A stretch of DNA of 64,000 nucleotides from Tragulus kanchil (taxonomy: Eukaryota > Chordata > Mammalia > Artiodactyla > Tragulidae). Location of the stretch: positions 8,773,141 through 8,837,140 of the forward strand of contig JAIOJX010000025.1 in assembly GCA_022376925.1 (NCBI GenBank). The letters run 5' to 3'. Both the position numbers and the translations under genes were made by a program. The notes beneath the pieces are model-generated. The model was not told the origin of the DNA. It did not search any database and saw only the letters and a list, made by a program, of their open reading frames with translations. Shown here piece by piece: positions 23,480-36,391 of this stretch; the first letter of the stretch is position 1; the number at the start of each line of letters is the position of its first letter.

Positions 23480-23738
23480 TTTTTAATTTGGCCACTTCTA
23501 TTGATCTTTCATTTATTTGTCTTTGTTCTTTGGCAGGCTTGGGCCTCCCATTGTGGCGGCCTCTCTTGTTGCAGAGCACTGGCTCTGGGCGCATGCGCTC
23601 CAGAGCTCTGGCTTGGTAGTTGGACACATTGGTCCAGCCGCTCCACAGCACGTGGGATCTTCCCAGGCTAGGGATCGAACCAGCGCCTCTTGCACTGCAA
23701 GGCAGTGTCCCTACCCAGTGGACCACCAGGGAAGCCCA
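23480..23738 (-). mobile_element. CHR-type SINE with target duplication, minus strand
   Basis: A copy in AFG2A intron 4 ending ggaccaccagggaagccc. The bases agttaatgtc flank it at 23466-23475 and 23739-23748. Overlapping open frames on both strands here are SINE shadows. Confidence 0.85.
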
Positions 23739-24254
23739 AGTTAATGTCCTTTTAAAACAGGGATGTAGTATCTCTCCCCTCCCACCCCCATCAACCTCCA
23801 ATTGCCATGTAATTAATTCATAGCTGAGCCATGGAAAGAAGGTATGACTTATCTGTGAACAAAGTCAGTGTAAGAATTGAGACTTCTAAAACCTTGAGCT
23901 CTACTCTTGCCAGTGAGGAATGTTGGAGTGTTGGTTTAGGTGTTCCATTTTAAGTTGGATCATTACTGAACGTGGAATGCCTGTCTGTTTAGGGATATAG
24001 TTGATAGAATCGTAAATATATTAAGTATAGAGGATTTCAGAGAATCATCTTGTCTTTCTTCTGTCTCCAAATAGTGCTGTATCTTAGGGGAGTATTAGGT
24101 CCTCTATTTTTCTTAGCAATTATTATATTAATACTTTCATCTTTGATTTAGTCTTTTCAGGCATACTTATGTAAATAGATGAAGTAAATTGCAATTTAAA
24201 TTTTAAATGAGTGAAAAATCAGCTACCATACATATTTAATTAATTGTTTTCCAG

Positions 24255-24899
24255 ATGGCAAGGTGGTTTTACCAGGCAACTTTCTGTATTGTACATTCTA
24301 TGGACGACCATGCAAGCTGCAAGTGTTGAGAGTGAAAGGGGCAGATGGCACAATGTTGAGAAGCACTAGGAATGACTCTGATGCTGCTGCCCGGAGCATG
24401 GGCTCTGAGCTGTCCAGCAGAGACACCAGCGCCCTGGATATATCTGTACAGCTAAGCCAGTTAGATCTGGAAGTACCCCGACAGCCAACATCAAGCAGCA
24501 CTCCTTACAAACCAGTAGATGACAGACTGATGAAGGAAGCTGGTGGAGTTTCGTCAGACGGTACCCAGAGTCCCAGGAATGGCAGTGAACTTGGACTAGA
24601 GGAAGTCACAGGGCTAGTGTATAGTTTTGAGTCTGCCAAAGAAGGAAGTGAGCAGCATGTCAAAGAAGAGCGATTGCTGACGTCGCCCAGCATGGGAGCA
24701 CAGAGCAACACTGATACCTTTTATTTTATTTCTTCGAAGACAAGAATCACTTTTACAAAGAACCGTACAAATTCAAAAGATCAAGCCAACCAATTGAAAA
24801 TAACTTATGACATGATAGGTGGCTTAAATAGTCAGCTGAAAGAAATTAGAGAAATTATTGAATTACCTCTCAAACAGCCTGAGCTTTTTAAGAGTTACG
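24255..24899 (+). CDS. AFG2A: AFG2A coding exon 5
   Basis: This is the longest exon seen (645 bp; residues 159-373 plus one base), between tttccag (ending 24254) and gtatga (24900). It starts [19 protein letters not shown], the end of the N domain, then runs through a serine-, glutamate- and aspartate-rich linker of about 120 residues that is much less like the human protein. It returns to conserved sequence at [20 protein letters not shown], the lead-in to the first AAA module. The last 57 bases and the donor are repeated at 25925-25981 as part of a duplicated block. Confidence 0.94.
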
Positions 24900-25111
24900 G
24901 TATGATTTCTTCAGTGTGTTACACCCAAAATTATGTTAAACTCAAAATCCAAGGGTTTTAGTTTAACCCTTGGCTTATTCCACTTACCTAATAGTTGTTC
25001 ACCTTTTCTTCCTGTTTTTCTTTCCTGAATGGGAAGTATGATAAGAGTTGTGAGTTGCTTTGGGAGATGCCTTTTAAGTGAGCCTTTTCTATGCTTGGTC
25101 TATCTTTAGGA

Positions 25112-25330
25112 CAGGAATCCCCAACCTCTGGAATCTAATGCCTGATGATCTGAGGTGGAACTGATGTAATACTAATTGAAATAAAGTGCACAATGAATGT
25201 AATGCACTTGAATCATCCCGAAACCATTCCAGTCTCCATCCCCTTTTCTCCCCAACCCTGGGTCCTTGAGAAATTATCTTCTACTCAAGTGGTCCCTGGT
25301 TCCAAAATTGTTGGGGACCTCTGCTTTAGG
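25112..25330. mobile_element. old DNA transposon fragment
   Basis: Inverted ends (tccccaacc and ggttcc..ttggggacc) and the interior tctaatgcctgatgatctga recall a common mammalian hAT-type element. Repeated at about 26194-26412 by block duplication. Confidence 0.5.
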
Positions 25331-25924
25331 GTATAATGTGAGTTAATTGTCTTTTGTAATTGGATACTTACACAGTTGCTTGTATTGGATCTAGAATAAG
25401 TATCATGCTAGATTAGCTGTAATGACTAAAAAAATAAACCTAACATTCAATAGTTTGGATAAAATTTCTTTGTTAGGAAATTTGGCTGAGTGCAGATCTC
25501 ATTGTATTGAAACAAGTGCAGCTAGTGACTTGGCTTTTAGAAAACTCAGGGCTTATTCTGAATTGTTGTTGCCCAGACCCTCTACATATATGTGGTGCAT
25601 GCCCTGCTTTTTTGCTTTCTCCTTTTTCATGAATCTTTGTATATATAAAATGAACCCTTGGATTGACATTTTACTGGTAATACTTTATGTTTTCTGAGAT
25701 AACTAGTTGGATAAAACTGGAGTTGGTGACTTCTTTTGGATATCCTTGTTTCGGTTTTGTTTTCTGTTCATTGAATAGTGCTGTGTGGGATAGGGCATGG
25801 CCATATTGTGTGTGTACAACCAGTTTTTCACTAACTAGCCTGGCCTGTTTGGATCTACACAGAGAGAAAAAGTTATTGCTGGAGACCAGCGATTAGGCCA
25901 GTTGGCATGCCTAAGGGAGGAAGA

Positions 25925-25981
25925 AAATTAGAGAAATTATTGAATTACCTCTCAAACAGCCTGAGCTTTTTAAGAGTTACG
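25925..25981 (+). other. AFG2A: duplicate of the last 57 bp of AFG2A exon 5
   Basis: The 3' end of exon 5 with its donor site is present a second time, 1,082 bp downstream, without an acceptor in front. It encodes the same lead-in residues ([17 protein letters not shown]). It sits at the left edge of the second copy of a duplicated block and is not a usable exon by itself. Confidence 0.85.
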
Positions 25982-27103
25982 GTATGATTTCTTCAGTGTG
26001 TTACACCCAAAATTATGTTAAACTCAAAATCCAAGGGTTTTAGTTTAACCCTTGGCTTATTCCACTTACCTAATAGTTGTTCACCTTTTCTTCCTGTTTT
26101 TCTTTCCTGAATGGGAAGTATGATAAGAGTTGTGAGTTGCTTTGGGAGATGCCTTTTAAGTGAGCCTTTTCTATGCTTGGTCTATCTTTAGGACAGGAAT
26201 CCCCAACCTCTGGAATCTAATGCCTGATGATCTGAGGTGGAACTGATGTAATACTAATTGAAATAAAGTGCACAATGAATGTAATGCACTTGAATCATCC
26301 CGAAACCATTCCAGTCTCCATCCCCTTTTCTCCCCAACCCTGGGTCCTTGAGAAATTATCTTCTACTCAAGTGGTCCCTGGTTCCAAAATTGTTGGGGAC
26401 CTCTGCTTTAGGGTATAATGTGAGTTAATTGTCTTTTGTAATTGGATACTTACACAGTTGCTTGTATTGGATCTAGAATAAGTATCATGCTAGATTAGCT
26501 GTAATGACTAAAAAAATAAACCTAACATTCAATAGTTTGGATAAAATTTCTTTGTTAGGAAATTTGGCTGAGTGCAGATCTCATTGTATTGAAACAAGTG
26601 CAGCTAGTGACTTGGCTTTTAGAAAACTCAGGGCTTATTCTGAATTGTTGTTGCCCAGACCCTCTACATATATGTGGTGCATGCCCTGCTTTTTTGCTTT
26701 CTCCTTTTTCATGAATCTTTGTATATATAAAATGAACCCTTGGATTGACATTTTACTGGTAATACTTTATGTTTTCTGAGATAACTAGTTGGATAAAACT
26801 GGAGTTGGTGACTTCTTTTGGATATCCTTGTTTCGGTTTTGTTTTCTGTTCATTGAATAGTGCTGTGTGGGATAGGGCATGGCCATATTGTGTGTGTACA
26901 ACCAGTTTTTCACTAACTAGCCTGGCCTGTTTGGATCTACACAGAGAGAAAAAGTTATTGCTGGAGACCAGCGATTAGGCCAGTTGGCATGCCTAAGGGG
27001 AGGAAGAAGTTCTGACTCTTTAGTTTTGATGCAGCATGAATTTATTTTGTAACTTGTGTTTGAAGTCATAGGACAATGCTTACAGTAAACCTCGTAATGC
27101 TGA

Positions 27104-27262
<159 letters not shown>

Positions 27263-27369
27263 TAGGTGCATAACTTAATAGAATGAACAGTATTATTAGA
27301 TGTACTTCTTAAATGTAGTTTTAAAAAAATGGCTACATAGTATTCTGTCTGGCAATTTCACACACTGAA

Positions 27370-27707
27370 TTTTTTAAACATTTTTATTTATTTGCTTATT
27401 TATTTTTGGCTATTCTGGTTTTTCACTGCTGCCACAGGCTCTTCTCTAGTTGCAGGGAGTGAGGTCTACTCCCTAGTTGAAATGAGCAGGCTTCTGGTTG
27501 TGGTATCTTCTCTTGTTGTAGATGTCGGGCTCTAGGGCACATGGGCTCAATAGTTGCAGCTCTGAGGCTCTGTAGCCTGGGCTCAATAGTTGTGACTCAC
27601 AGGCTTTGTTGCTCTGCAGCATGTGGGATCTTCCTGGATCAGGGATCAAACCTATGTCTCCTGCATTGGCAGGTGAACTCTTTACCACTGAGCTACCAAG
27701 GAAGCCC
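27370..27707 (-). mobile_element. CHR-1-like SINE, minus strand
   Basis: A longer CHR relative in intron 6: ttttggctattctggttttt, gctctagggcacatgggctc, and end gagctaccaaggaagcccc. The bases cacacactgaa flank it at 27359-27369 and 27708-27718. Confidence 0.8.
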
Positions 27708-27879
27708 CACACACTGAAATACTAAGTTTGCTTTTAACGTGTGTAAAAATTAAGTTTAGAAAATAATTTTTGAAAGTAGTTTTAAGTATTCTGGAAATAT
27801 TTGAAGTCAGATGAACTTTTATAGACAGAGCTTTAAAAATAATAAGAGTTGGTCCTTAAATGTAATTTATTTCGTACAG

Positions 27880-27936
27880 ATTCTACGGGGAGACTGAAGC
27901 AAGATTACGTCAGATATTTGCTGAAGCCACTCTGCG
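27880..27936 (+). CDS. AFG2A: AFG2A coding exon 7
   Basis: This is a 57-bp micro-exon between tcgtacag (ending 27879) and gtattc (27937). It completes a lysine codon and encodes FYGETEARLRQIFAEATL (residues 418-435) plus two bases of an arginine codon. In AAA+ proteins this part carries the pore loop and the helix before Walker B; the F-Y-G-E core matches the pore-loop neighbourhood of CDC48 relatives. Confidence 0.92.
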
Positions 27937-28614
27937 GTATTCTTCATTTTGGGATATTTGAAAATTTTGGTTGTAGTCAAGGCCATAGTAATGAAAGTAG
28001 AGATTAGTAGTACTTTATATGAAGCATGAAAGAACAGAATAAAAACGTAGTTACAGTATTGGTGATAGATTATAAATTTAATGAGTTTCTATCTAATCCA
28101 GTTCTATCTAATATTTTGTAAATGTGAAAAATAAGTCACTAAATTATATAATGAAAACAAAAGGTATAGATTTTCAGTTATAAAATAAACCATGGTGATG
28201 TAATCTACTGTATAGTGACTATAGTTAATAATAAGGAACATTTAAACAAGAACAAATAATAAAGAGCATTTATGACTTTCTATCCCTTGGACTTTAAACC
28301 AACTCCAAGGAGTAGCTTCTGAATTGATCCAGACATAGCAGTTTAGTGGGTGTTAATGGGCGAATTCTCTCTGGACGTAGACTCTCATCTCATGAGCAAT
28401 ATGTGTTCTCAGTACTCTGCTTTTTCTGAGGGCAGATCTACTGGCATGTGATATTGTTGAGTTAATAACTGAGTCTAGAATTGATAAGATTTTTCAGCTT
28501 GATATTGCTTTTGTCTTTGATATTAATTAAATTCTAAATTTGGTGCATTGCATTTCAGTCAGGAATGTCAGTTTTTAATTAAAATGCAGCATATCAAATT
28601 TAAAAATGAAATGA

Positions 28615-28833
<219 letters not shown>

Positions 28834-28989
28834 TAGTAGTCAAAACAATTCAATATGTCTCAACCATTTGGGTTCTCTATGGTAAGGAAAAAAATATTAG
28901 CTGTGAAAACTAGGGGAAAGACCCATAAAATAATTTTCTTCAGTGCTTTCTAGGTAACAGCGAGGACGGTATAACCTGGCAATGTTTTT

Positions 28990-29302
28990 TTTTTTTTAAG
29001 ATTTATTTATTTATTTATTTTGGGTGGGGGTCGGGTTGGGGAGGGAGGGGAGCAGGTGGGCCACTTCTATTGGTCTTTCGTTTCTCTGTGTTCATCCGTC
29101 TTTGTTCTTTGGCTCCTGTGGGCCTCCCATCGCGGTGGCATCTGTCATTGCAGAGCGCCGGCTCTGGGCGCGTCTGGCTCGGTAATTGGACACATCAGTC
29201 CAGCCGCTCCGCGGCACGTGGGATCTTCCCAGGCCAGGGATCAAACCGGCGCCCCTTGCACTGCAAGGCGGTGTCCTTACCCACTGGACCACCAGGGGAA
29301 GC
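28990..29302 (-). mobile_element. CHR-type SINE with target duplication, minus strand
   Basis: A copy in intron 8 with a T-rich tail and a G-rich linker near 29020-29060. The bases cctggcaatgttttt flank it at about 28975-28989 and 29303-29317. Confidence 0.85.
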
Positions 29303-30062
29303 CCTGGCAATGTTTTTCTAGCATATAAAATTATTTACAATGATAATCTTTTGTAATAATGGCATTAACCTAAAAACCTGAAGTAAAAATCAGTAAGGGA
29401 AATGTAGCAGTTAAATTTAAGGGGAATTTACTGAGAAATTTCATGAGTAAGTCTTATAACTCTTGTAAAAATTAATTTGGGAGGGGGGTCTAAGTTTTTC
29501 AAGTGAAAGAATAGAAAATGAGAATCATTGGAGATGTGTTTGTACACCATTAAAAAAAATTTACATAGGTTACCAGATTCTTTGATAGTGCATACAATCT
29601 TACATTGATAAAAACTATGTGATTATGAAAAGAAGACCAGTAAGACTAATAGGAAAGAGGGATGAAGAAAAATTCTCTCAGACTCCTGTTGGCATTTATT
29701 GGAAGAATACGCTTCTTGCACAAGATTGTAAATAACTCAGTTTTTAGAATCTTAATATGTTAGAACCTAAAAAAATTTTGGAAATCATGGAGTCCCAAGT
29801 CCTTCTTTTGCACATTAAACAATTAGAGAGTTGGAACCTTTTGGTTTTACGTACTTCCTATTGGTAGAAACTGAACATGTGAAAATAACTGGAACATTTG
29901 GTTATTGTCTTTTTTATTTGTTCACCTGTGTTACAACTTCAAGAGTAACCTAAGAGAAGGGTTGTTACCTACAGGAATCCAGATGACCACCTGGTTCTCA
30001 GTCTTAGGCAGGTTCCTAGGTGTGATCATAATGTCCCAGGTTTGGTTTTTGGTTTACAGACC

Positions 30063-30205
30063 TTGGGGGTCTTCCCCGTGGCTCATGGGTAAGAATCTAC
30101 CTGTAATGGAAGAGACACAGGAGAAAAATCCCATGGACAGAGGATCCTGGCAGGCTACAGTACCTGGGGTCACAAAGAATACGACATGACTGAACACACA
30201 GAACA
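30063..30205 (+). mobile_element. Bov-tA-type SINE
   Basis: A short diverged plus-strand copy: gggggtcttccccgtggctca, and a 3' end with gtcacaaagaatacgacatg. Confidence 0.7.
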
Positions 30206-30273
30206 TGTACATTACCGAGCTGGAGGAGTCAGTGTTGTTAGTTTGTTGGAGATAGTGGGGCTCTGAGGATAGG

Positions 30274-32434
30274 TCCGTGGTAACAATGCACACAAGAGAC
30301 TGATAGATAAACTGGGATACCAGTTGACATCCATTTATAATAAGAAATATAGTTGTTAAGCAGATCAGATGCTTTGTTTATAAACAGTTCTCTTTTCATC
30401 CTTAAAAATACATGTGGAGAGCTGAATTATAATAAGTAGGTTTTGGTTAGTAGAAACTGGATAAAAAGTTCTGTCTTGGAGGATTTGCTACATCATTGCT
30501 ACCTCTTTCTCTGCCACTGGGATAGTCCTGCTGTGAACTGATGTTCTTGCCTTTGGGCAGGACTGGGAGCACATGACACTGATGTTTTAGCCTGTTAAGC
30601 CTGTTTTAGCCTGTTTAACGTTTCAGGGCCTGTATTTTTGTCTTTTAAGAACTCAAAATTCATGGATTCATTGTCATCTATGCGTTTTCTGTTGCCACAT
30701 CCACTATAATTGATTAGGTTTGAGTTTCCTTACTTGAAATAACGTTTCAGTTGAGCTCGTCTCTTAGATTGCATTTGGGTCATCTGAATAGAATGTTGGA
30801 TGATTTCTACAAGTGGCTTATTGTGATCATACTGTTCCAAATTTTATCCTCTAAGTAAAAATCCATATGTATTCAAGGGTATCTGATACTTGGGTGTTGG
30901 TTATATTGTTGTGTTTGTTTTCAGGAATTTGAAAATTTATCAAGACATAAAAGAAACAGTCCATATATAAGATTTCTTAGACAACTCTGTAATAGAACCA
31001 TGTTCTGTTTGAATCACATGTAGGTCATAATCTTAATGACAATGTGAATCATAATCTTAATTTCAGGTAGGGGAGAAGGACAACAGTGAAAACTATATGG
31101 TGTAGGGTATATATGTTATATATGTTATTATTCATGAGAATTGTGTAGTGAAGACACTAGAAGTGGGAGAGACATCACTCACGGTAGATGGAGAGTTAAA
31201 TATTGGAAAACTTTCTTAGTGAAGAAGTATTTAGACTGAGCTTTGGGAAATGGGGATGAATGATGAAGTTTTGGAAAAAAGGAGATGGGACTTACGTGCA
31301 GACAGTTAGTTCTATCGTTGTCTAAATGGCGAGTGCATTTTGTTTTGTTACTTTCCGTGGTAACAATGCACACAAGAGACTGATAGATAAACTGGGATAC
31401 CAGTTGACATCCATTATAATAAGAAATATAGTTGTTAAGCAGATCAGATGCTTTGTTTATAAACAGTTCTCTTTTCATCCTTAAAAATACATGTGGAGAG
31501 CTGAATTATAATAAGTAGGTTTTGGTTAGTAGAAACTGGATAAAAAGTTCTGTCTTGGAGGATTTGCTACATCATTGCTACCTCTTTCTCTGCCACTGGG
31601 ATAGTCCTGCTGTGAACTGATGTTCTTGCCTTTGGGCAGGACTGGGAGCACATGACACTGATGTTTTAGCCTGTTAAGCCTGTTTTAGCCTGTTTAACGT
31701 TTCAGGGCCTGTATTTTTGTCTTTTAAGAACTCAAAATTCATGGATTCATTGTCATCTATGCGTTTTCTGTTGCCACATCCACTATAATTGATTAGGTTT
31801 GAGTTTCCTTACTTGAAATAACGTTTCAGTTGAGCTCGTCTCTTAGATTGCATTTGGGTCATCTGAATAGAATGTTGGATGATTTCTACAAGTGGCTTAT
31901 TGTGATCATACTGTTCCAAATTTTATCCTCTAAGTAAAAATCCATATGTATTCAAGGGTATCTGATACTTGGGTGTTGGTTATATTGTTGTGTTTGTTTT
32001 CAGGAATTTGAAAATTTATCAAGACATAAAAGAAACAGTCCATATATAAGATTTCTTAGACAACTCTGTAATAGAACCATGTTCTGTTTGAATCACATGT
32101 AGGTCATAATCTTAATGACAATGTGAATCATAATCTTAATTTCAGGTAGGGGAGAAGGACAACAGTGAAAACTATATGGTGTAGGGTATATATGTTATAT
32201 ATGTTATTATTCATGAGAATTGTGTAGTGAAGACACTAGAAGTGGGAGAGACATCACTCACGGTAGATGGAGAGTTAAATATTGGAAAACTTTCTTAGTG
32301 AAGAAGTATTTAGACTGAGCTTTGGGAAATGGGGATGAATGATGAAGTTTTGGAAAAAAGGAGATGGGACTTACGTGCAGACAGTTAGTTCTATCGTTGT
32401 CTAAATGGCGAGTGCATTTTGTTTTGTTACTTTC
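30274..32434 (+). repeat. duplicated block, 30274-31354 and 31354-32434
   Basis: About 1,080 bp of intron 8 is repeated with offset 1,080 falling to 1,079 (one T lost in ccatttataat against ccattataat). The right copy ends 38 bp before exon 9. Confidence 0.93.
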
Positions 32435-32472
32435 AGAAGAATATGTAATATATCTTTGTTTCATTTTGTTAG

Positions 32473-32748
<276 letters not shown>

Positions 32749-34384
32749 TGAGTCGGTACTGATGGATTTCATGACTCTGGTTTTTTTACAAACTGATAAT
32801 TTATATCTCACTAATTTCCTAATGGAAGCAGGTAATCTTTTTCTAGTCATAAAATACATATATTTCTTAAAATCCAGATGATTTAGAAAACTGTAAAAAT
32901 TTCACTCTTAATCCTTCCTAAAAATAACTACTGTTACAGTGTGTATCGTTTTAGACTTCTTCCTAAGTACACAGATACACACACAAACTCCCACACATAT
33001 GTAATTCAATGCATTAATGGCAGTATCAATGATGACAGTATTTACTCATGCTGTGCTATGGAAAATAGGGAGAAGAAGTGGCTAAAGAATGAAGATTTTT
33101 CTTTAGTACCAGCTGTGTACTGTTGAAGTGCTGAAAATGTACTTATTGAAACCTAAGAATTGTATGCCTCAAAATATGTGGCAGTGATGTGTAAGTCTGA
33201 AAATGTATAAAAGCTGTTATTAATCAGTTGAGTCTGACTTTAAGAATTTAACCACAGCATAAATGTAGTTACTTTGGAAGCCCTTAAGACTTTTTTTTTC
33301 AGGGTAATTTTAACCATGGAAAATGTAATCAATCAGAGCAGTTTTTATAACCTATTAAAGTATTTGATCAGGCAAGTAAGACTTTATTGAATAGTATCTA
33401 ATAATCTTTTTTTGTTGTTCTGAGAGTATTTATTTCTAGAAAAGGCATCTTTCCTAGAAAAACCATCTTTACTAGAAAACGCATTTACCGCATAACATCT
33501 CTCCAGTTTGCCAGTAATCTTAGGTCCCTTAAATTTATTTTTATCTCTTGTATGGGCATGTGTTTCTAAGTCCTTTTATGTTTTGGAGGAATCTTTTCTC
33601 ATTTGTGGCATTCTGTTCTAGTTTGTGACCTATCCAGTCTCTTCATAAGGTACTTTAAAGAACATTTAACCCTTACAGGTAGTGAAAGAAATTGAATTCT
33701 CGAATTGGAAATTTTATGTTTTTTACAGTTTTAGTGCATAAACATGGTAACTTTTATTTGCGAAGTATTGATTCATAGTTAGTCTAATTTACTAGGTTCT
33801 GAAGAGTCTTTTAATAGTCCTTTGATCCTTCTAATCTGGCCTGGATGTTCAGGGAAAGAGGTTTGAAAAGGAAGATCAGAAAAGATATTTGGAAGAGGTA
33901 ATTCGGATATCTTATTTTTTGTAGAAAACATAAATTTTACTTTATTCTGTTTGGTCATTTTTACAATTTCCATTTTATAGAACTCACAACCAGGGAAGAC
34001 TACAGGTTATGTACATGGCAGGCAAATATAAACATTCTTCTAGGGTACAATTATGGTCTAGGATAAAGTACCTTTCTGTCTAGTTTCTTGTTCTTCACAA
34101 CATTGGTGGGTTTGATCATGGAAATGAATTCCCTACTGATCAAGAAGCAAAAATATCAGTGGTAACTTTGCTTCCTTCATTCTATTTGGTGACTGAAGAA
34201 TTTGGGTTACTCTTTAGGCATTACTTTAGACTTGCCCATCTAGGCAAGGATTCATTCTTCAGCATCATTTATCAGGCATTTTTCAACTTTCTAATAGATT
34301 TCACACGTTCTGGGATTCGTGCCGTCTATAAACACACAGTCTGATGAAGGAAAAAGGTTTATAAACAACTATACAGTGAGATAG

Positions 34385-34578
34385 GGCTTCCCTGGTGGCT
34401 CAGCAGTAAAGAAATATAAGAGATCCAATATAAGAGATCCCTAGGTTGGGTGGATCCCCTGGAGCAGGAAATGGCAACCCACTCCAGTATTCTTGCCTGG
34501 GAAATCCCATGGACAAAGCCTGGTGGGCTTCAGTCCATGAGGTCGCAAAGAGTTAGACATGACTTAGCAACTAAACAA
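34385..34578 (+). mobile_element. Bov-tA-type SINE
   Basis: gggcttccctggtggctcag to agagttagacatgacttagc. Near-matching flanks (acagtgagata and atggtgagata) suggest a slightly eroded target duplication. An internal gagatccaatataagagatcc doubling is visible. Confidence 0.78.
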
Positions 34579-35245
34579 CAATATGGTGAGATACAAACTC
34601 ATGAAATTAGAGAAAATGTAGTGATTTCTCTTACGGAGAAAGGAGATTCTTTGGTTATACAGAAAAAATGAGGACATCTAAGAAGAACATTAAAGAAAAA
34701 GTCATACAGTCAGAATAACTTATAAGAAGGTAGGAAAGGGAAAAAGATTCTTTCATCTCTTCTTACGGCAACTCTGAGATGTAAATTCTCACAGCTATGC
34801 GGCAGAGCTAGAATTTAAATTCAGGGTCATTTTACTCCGAAGTCTTACTCTTAATCAAAGTTAACTCGTAAAACAGGCACCTGCAAAAGTAGTATAATGC
34901 TCTTTGATTTAATTTTAGTCTGTGAAACTTAGGATAGGATCAACTTACAAAGTCGAAAATACCCGCCCTCCTCCCCTTTGCACACCTAAGTATAGTCTAG
35001 AAGTTCTGTCCTTTGTGTCCTTAGACTTTCAGGGAAAAAGTGTTAATGTAATTCACATGCCAGATATAAAAAGGACCATCTGCTTTCTACTTACATATGA
35101 GATATAAATAGTACTCCCCCAAGAACTTTAAGAAAATGGCTAGAAAACTTAAATTTTACTTAAATTCTACTGCTGTGTTACATTTAATTGAAAACGTTGT
35201 GAAAGAATCAGAAGGTGGTGTGGAGAGAGAACTCTATTTGAAGAT

Positions 35246-36391
35246 TGTTGGTGGTAGTGTTCAGTTGCTAAGTCATGTCCAACTCTTTGCAACCCCATGG
35301 ACTGCAGCATGAAAGCCTTCTCTGTCCTTCACTGTCTCTCGGAGCTTGCTCAAACTCATGTTCATTGAGTCAGTGATGCCATCCAACTATCTTATCCTCT
35401 GTCATCCCCTTCTTTAGCCCTCAGTCTTTCCCAGCATCAAGGTTTCTTCCAGTGAGTCGTTTCTTCGCATCAACGGGCAAAGTATTAGAGCGTCAGCTTC
35501 AACATCAGTCCTTTCAATGAGTATTCAGGGTTGATTTTCCTTAGAACTGACTGATTTGATTTTCTGGCTCTCCCTGGGACTCTTAAAAAAGTCTTCTCCA
35601 GCACCACAGCTTGAAAACGTCTATTTTTTAGCACTTGTCCTTCTTTGTGCTCCAACTCTCACATCCATGCATGACTACTGGAAAAACCATAGCTTTGACC
35701 ATACACGCTTTTGTCAGCAAAGTAATGCCTCTGCTTCTTAAAGCACTGTCTAGTTTTGATATAGCTGTTCTTCTGAGGAACAAGTGTCTTTTACTTTTAT
35801 AGCTGCAGTCACCATCCACAGAGATTTTGGAGCCCCTCAAAATGAAATCTGATACTATTTTCCACATTTTTCCCATTTTCCCCATCCATTTACCATGAAG
35901 TAATGGGACTGGATGCCATGATCTTAGTTTTCTGAATGTTATTAAGCAAGCTTTTTCCACTCTCCTCTTTCACCTTCCTCAAGAGACTCTTTAGTTCCTC
36001 TTCACTTTCTGCTGTTAGGGTGGTATCATCTGCATATCTGAAGTTGTTGATATTTCTCCTTCAGTCTTGATTCCAGCTTGTGATTCATCCAGACCAGCAT
36101 TTCTCATAAAGTACTCTGCATGTAAGTTAAATTAGCAGGATGACAATTTACGACCTTGATGTACTCCTTTCCCAATTTGCAATCAGTCTATTGTTCCATG
36201 TCCTATTCTAACTGTTGCTTCTTGTCTTACATACAAGATCCTCAGGAGGCAGTTAAAGTAGTCTGGTATTCCCATTTCTTTAAGAGTATTCCACAGTTTG
36301 TTGTGATCCACACAGTCAAAGGCTTTAGCATAGTCATTGAAAAAGTAGACATTTTTCTGGAATTGCATTGCTTTTTCTGTGATCCAATATT
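35246..36391 (-). mobile_element. BovB (RTE) LINE, 5'-truncated, with 11-bp target duplication
   Basis: A minus-strand BovB fragment. The plus strand begins with the typical reversed BovB 3' end (agttgctaagtcatgtccaa) and continues to a reverse transcriptase remnant reading DYAKAFDCVDHNKLWNTLKE on the minus strand. The bases tatttgaagat flank it at 35235-35245 and 36392-36402. The left 350 bp of its coding end recurs at 37128-37480 in a duplicated block. The reading frame is broken in several places, so it is inactive. Confidence 0.85.

Larger units (their letters stand above)
24843..27006 (+). repeat. duplicated block, 24843-25924 and 25925-27006
   Basis: About 1,082 bp is repeated with no filler. 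The copies differ by one G in a run near their right ends (aagggagg against aaggggagg). The end of AFG2A exon 5 and a hAT-like element are inside. Confidence 0.93.
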
